A stretch of DNA of 64,000 bases from Amanita rubescens. Its lineage: Eukaryota > Basidiomycota > Agaricomycetes > Agaricales > Amanitaceae. The translations under genes were made by a program, and so were the position numbers. Shown piece by piece: positions 60,056-64,000 of this stretch. The notes below the pieces were generated by a model that ran no database searches, was not told where the DNA came from, and was given only the letters and a program-made list of their open reading frames with translations. Location of the stretch: NCBI GenBank assembly GCA_015039365.1, contig WION01000012.1, positions 620,001 to 684,000 of the forward strand, given 5' to 3'. How positions within the stretch are numbered: the stretch's first letter is position 1; each line of letters starts with the position of its first letter.

Positions 60056-62717
60056 TTAAAGGATTGGCGTGCTCACCAGGTAACTCATTAGTTGTTGGTA
60101 CTGGGTACTGCTGCCCGCTGCCGGGGGAGGTGAGTTCATGATTTGGGGCGGAACCCCATACTGAGGCGTCATTGGCGCTTGCCGTTGGGCAGATTGTAGT
60201 AACGCTAATATATTAGGCGGTAATCCACTTGGTTGGCTACTTTGCGCACTTGGAAGTGGGAGCGGGGGCATAGCACCGTACGGATTATTCGGAGGAAATG
60301 GCGGCGCCGGTAAAGATGCCGTTCCAGGCTGTGGATAGTACGATCCACTTGGAGGTGGCATAGGAGGCATTCCTGGCATACCGGCTGCACCACCCGGCGG
60401 AGGCATAGGTGTGGGATGTGCTGGGACAGGCGCAGCTGGTGGCGGACCAGGCTGGGGCTGTTTCAGCGCCGCCAAAAGCTATATCAGCACATTAGTTTGA
60501 GGGCCCGTGTCTAGTAAGCTACATACTTGCTGAACCTTCCGGGCTTGCTCCAGACGATCATCCGTAACCTGTTTCAACTCTTTTTTAATGTTCATCAGAG
60601 CAGATAGACAACTTACGATAGCTGTACTAGGGGAGGTCTGCGGTACTGCTCCATAGCTTCCGGGCCCTGTATTGACTGTATATCCATTAGAAGCTGGTGT
60701 TGCATATGGGCCTCGACTCTCAAATCTCTCGTCAAATGTCGGGCCACCTCTCTGACGATTATTGGAATCATCTTCAAAACGACCCCTACCACGTCCATCG
60801 CGGTCGGCACGACCATACTCGCCACGTCGTTCATGGTCATCGTCGTATGCACGTCCTCGGCCGCGCGTTCTGCCGCGTCCACGCGTGCCTCCACGAAAAC
60901 CGCCGCCACGAAAACCCTCGCCGCCGCCGCCACCATGACCACCACGATGATTGTTGTTTTCCCAGTTGCCATCCCTATTGTAACAGATTACATGCAATGT
61001 TCCGCCTCAGTTTGGCTACATACCGCTGGTTTGGAATGGGTCCCTCGTTTGTATCCCAAGCAAAGACGATATCCATGACACCATCCTGGAGACCTTGGTG
61101 ACGCAGCCTGTCATACGCTTCGTCACATGCCTTGATCACAGTTAGACAAGCAATCGGTAGTAGAACAGAACATTCTTACCCTTGTATCATAAAACTCAAC
61201 GTAACGGGAACTAAATCAATGAGATTAAAATCCGAACGAATTGATAAATAACTCACTCCGACCGATCCCCAACGGGAATAACAGATTTTACATCTCCAAA
61301 TTGTTGGAATTTTCGACGAACTTCATTGTCGTCAATGAACTGTCCAGTTACCGAGTTTCTTAACGTGACTTGCAATGTACCCTGGAATTGCTGAAGTCGC
61401 GTGAGAAAAATATTTTTTGAAGTATCTTGTTACCACAAACTTGGTTCTTCTCCCGATCCCCACCCTTACCGTGATCGTCTCGCGGTAGGGAATAATGAAC
61501 ATCAATCTTTAGGACACGCCGAATTAGACACGTTCTTCGACCTTAGTAGGTTTAGCTGCCTCACCGGTCTTCCGCTTATTTCAGAACCTTGGAGCCGTTC
61601 TCTCGCCCTTTCGGCTGCGCGAAGGTCGAACTACAGAATTTAATATCGTGGCGTAATTCCGTTCGCTGCGTATACTCACGTAAGTCACAAATACCATGCC
61701 TCGTGTTGATATTAAATCAAAGAAGGTTTTGATGTCACCATGTTCCTCAAACATGCGCCGTACGTCTTCACTGTTCGTTTCATACTGTAGACCGGTAATG
61801 AACATTAACGGGGCATGCCCACTTGATTGTAATCCAAACGGAACTTGCCTTGATGTTGCGTATGAATAACGTACGACAGGGTCGCTCGCGTTGGATTCGC
61901 TCCTCAATGATAGAGTCATGTACTTTACCCTCCCTTTCTTTCCGAAATGGGCGCCGATGACCACGGCCGGGTTCCCCTTCTTCGTCACCGTAAATTGATG
62001 GTCCATGGCCGTCTGACATAAGACGAAATTTCAATAAGAAAATCCACCCAGCATGACAGGGATAGCAGGAGATTAAATAGACACAGGATTGTAGGTCAAA
62101 CTGAGAACGCGGGAAGGCAACAGCCAGATAGGCGCCGTCCAGATAAATAGTGATAAAATGGCGATCATGGCTTTTCAGTGTCCCAGTTAGTCTCGTTCCT
62201 GAATACTGGACGAGAATGGTAGAACTTCACGACTCTGCTCTCGCTGGTAATAGCTGAAGTTCATATCAAGATGCCATTTTCGCGTGCCTCAACTCGCGAT
62301 TCAGATGACTTGTGTGATTGAAAATCTTTTACGATATCCAATTTCAGTCTCAAGTTCAAGCGCACCTTCAAATTTAGCATAACCCTGACTGTAGCCATTC
62401 GGTGGAACTGGAGGAAATTGAGTAGGCACAGCAGCCCCATAATTGTTTGCATAAAACGCTTCTTGCGAGGCAGCTTGAGAATCATAATCATTGTAAGCGC
62501 CTATGTCGTTCTGAGAGGAGTCATAGGTAGTATGATGGCTCATGTTTCCATCATAACCTGAATAATTCCCACGTCCGCGGCCAAACCCCCTCCCGCGAGT
62601 GGGACCACCGCCTCTGTCTTGATGTCGATGCGGGCGATCTGGTCCCGGTCCAGAAAACCCACCGCGTCGAGAACCTGAACTTTCGAAGTTTCCACCATAT
62701 GGATGGTGACGATTCAT
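60056..62717 (-). CDS. Mei2-like RNA-binding protein, two RRMs
   Basis: RNA-binding protein. Exons in order: 62717-62366, 62012-61849, 61784 onward through several small exons, then the Gly/Arg-rich exon ending at 60527 and a last exon 60478-60056. N-terminus: Gly/Arg-rich (MNRHHPYGGNFE, RGRGFGRGRGNYSGYDG). RRM1: CRTLFIRNIKYETNSEDVRR and TRGMVFVTYFDLRAAERARE, followed by GRPIDVHYSLPRDD. RRM2: QGTLQVTLRN, EVRRKFQQFGDVKSVIPVGD and RYVEFYDTRACDEAYDRL. This pairing is that of Mei2-like proteins, but the C-terminal third RRM of Mei2 is absent; instead there is an RGG-rich region (GRGRTRGRGRAYDDD) and a Pro-rich tail. Intron 1 is 353 nt, the longest here. Intron 2 (61848-61785) is GC-AG with donor AAG|GCAAGT. 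A 39-nt in-frame segment near 60600 may be an optional intron. Confidence 0.85.
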
Positions 62718-62995
62718 TACTTTCACTTGTACAAAAGGCTCTGACAGTTGATGTTACGAGGTAGACTCAGTGACGTGGCTGAGGATATGGAAGCAGAGAG
62801 GGTGTGCAGATACGTGTAGTCACAGAGATATAATCGGCAGCGAGCTTAACTCAGAATTGCAAGCGACGAGCGTATTGATGATGGATGTGGTAGGAAGAGA
62901 GGTGCGCCGCTGAAAATTGACACGGGGCAATGTCTATCTCGGCAAATGCCGGCCGGTCATGAGGCAGCCGCAGCGTAGTATTCTGAACAGCAACC
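62718..62995. promoter_or_regulatory. Divergent promoter Mei2-like / Rab5
   Basis: 278 bp between head-to-head start codons. No TATA box or known binding site could be assigned with confidence. Confidence 0.45.
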
Positions 62996-63984
62996 ATGGC
63001 GAATAAGCAATTCCAGTTCAAGCTCGTCCTTCTTGGTCCGTCCTTCTTCTCTATGTTTCTCAGTCGCTGATCACCATCCGAATCCTCAGGCGAATCCGCA
63101 GTAGGGAAGTCCAGGTTTGTGCCTTCCACAACCAACTAGCCGCTGTGCCTCACACGTCACGCCAGTCTGGTTTTACGGTTCGTCAAAGACCAGTTTGATG
63201 ATTACAGGGAAAGCACAATTGGAGGTGATCTTTGATGTGCCCTAATCAATCGTTGCCACCGCATAATGACCCCCCTTCCTTAGCTGCATTCCTAACCCAG
63301 ACTGTGACGCTGGAGGATCAAACGACTGTCAAGTTTGAAATATGGTGAATAAATTCAAATAATTCGAATACCTGTCTTCTGAGTCATTCTAATATAGGGA
63401 TACGGCCGGACAAGAACGATACAAGGTGCGACAATTCGTCCTCAGCCAGCCATTTGCTAACTTGTTCACAGTCCCTTGTATGACCATACGACACCTCACT
63501 ACGTGCATCTTTTAACCACATTTTACAGGCCCCCATGTATTACCGCAATGCCAACTGCGCAGTCGTTGTCTATGACATCACCCAAACTGCTTCGCTGGAA
63601 AAGGCTCGAACATGGATTCGGGAATTACAAAGACAGGCAGATCCATCGATCGTGATTGCGTTGTGCGGTAATAAACTGGACTTGGCTGCGCGCAGACAGG
63701 TGTCGCAGGAGGAGGCCAAGAAGTATGCGGAAGAAGAGGGTCTCATGTGGATGGAAACCAGTGCAAAGACAGGGGAAGGTGTCGCAGAAGTTTTTACTGC
63801 CATTGGTGCGTTTTCATCTGTTCATTAACGGTTATTCTGATGCGCCGACGTCATAGCCAAGAAGCTACCGCTGACAGCTCCACCGTCAGCTAGAGCAGGC
63901 CGGAGTGCAGCGGGAACCAGGACAGGTGTAGATTTGAACAAACAAGCCTCTTCTCAGGGGCAGAATGAACCCTGTAATTGCTGA
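62996..63984 (+). CDS. YPT5: Rab5-type small GTPase (Ypt5/Vps21)
   Basis: Early-endosome GTPase controlling vesicle docking and, through Vps34, PI3P supply. Eight exons give 207 aa: 62996-63035, 63090-63114, 63166-63224, 63284-63344, 63398-63425, 63472-63477, 63529-63805, 63857-63984. GTPase motifs: P-loop GESAVGKSS (residues 14-22), switch I DYRESTIGAAF, WDTAGQERYKSL (switch II, residues 62-73), GNKLDLA and ETSAKTGEGV. LTQTV after switch I and APMYYRNANCAVVVYDIT after switch II are Rab5 signatures. The tail ends CNC, a prenylation site. Exon 6 is only 6 nt (TCCCTT, encoding Ser-Leu of switch II), flanked by a canonical CACAG and GTATG. All phases agree. Confidence 0.96.
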
Positions 63985-64000
63985 GTACTTTTTCAATCGT

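Noticed and set aside
1..64000. tRNA/rRNA genes, CRISPR arrays, prokaryotic operons
   Set aside because: None recognised; repeated palindromic spacers, cloverleaf arms and ribosome-binding sites were not seen, and the gene structure is clearly eukaryotic.

Overview
This window is a nuclear segment from a basidiomycete fungus, most likely an Agaricomycete. The evidence is a gene about every 2.5 kb on both strands, exons broken by many 45-60 nt GT-AG introns, and proteins that are all ordinary fungal eukaryotic families: chitin synthase, G-protein beta, CSN2, TAF2, FAB1 and others. There are no operons, ribosome-binding sites, CRISPR arrays, prophage or convincing transposons. Most genes had to be assembled from short exons by joining conserved blocks across splice sites; every exon set reported as complete was checked for reading phase.

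Layout. 0-9.8 kb: casein kinase 1 (-), an 18-exon chitin synthase (+), an uncharacterised Ser/Pro-rich protein (-) and a bHLH factor (+). 9.8-16.7 kb is gene-poor, holding a multi-pass membrane protein spread over short exons and a second, related bHLH factor (+). 16.7-20.4 kb: TBCA (+), Mediator subunit 11 (-) and LTV1 (-). 20.6-34.6 kb: two giants facing each other, TAF2 carrying three C-terminal bromodomains (+) and the PI3P 5-kinase FAB1 (-). 34.7-43.4 kb: CSN2 (+), then three mitoribosome-related genes (mL40 -, uL1m +, RSM22 -), then the splicing factor SAD1/USP39 (+). 43.4-46.9 kb is gene-poor, with a small double-stranded-RNA-binding fragment. 46.9-64 kb: G-protein beta (+), a golgin-like coiled-coil protein (+), an uncharacterised Ser-rich protein (-), an NVJ2/TEX2-like lipid-transfer protein (-), a polyprenyl diphosphate synthase homologue with eroded motifs (-), a roadblock-like protein (-), a Mei2-like two-RRM protein (-) and a Rab5 GTPase (+).

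Functionally these are mostly independent housekeeping genes. Themes: transcription machinery (MED11, TAF2, two bHLH factors), mitochondrial translation and ubiquinone (mL40, uL1m, RSM22, COQ1-like), and endosome/vacuole membrane identity (FAB1, Rab5, NVJ2-like, golgin-like). Several neighbours are head-to-head with under 100 bp between start codons (FAB1/CSN2, RSM22/SAD1, the 5.9-8.6 kb gene/bHLH), suggesting shared promoters.

Most striking points: (1) TAF2 fused to three tandem bromodomains; (2) repeated single-base reading-frame breaks inside conserved exons of TAF2, FAB1, mL40, SAD1 and probably others, nearly all needing one base skipped, which is either insertion-type assembly error or something biological; (3) 8-nt and 6-nt microexons; (4) two well-supported GC-AG introns with the same donor; (5) a COQ1-family protein missing several catalytic signatures.
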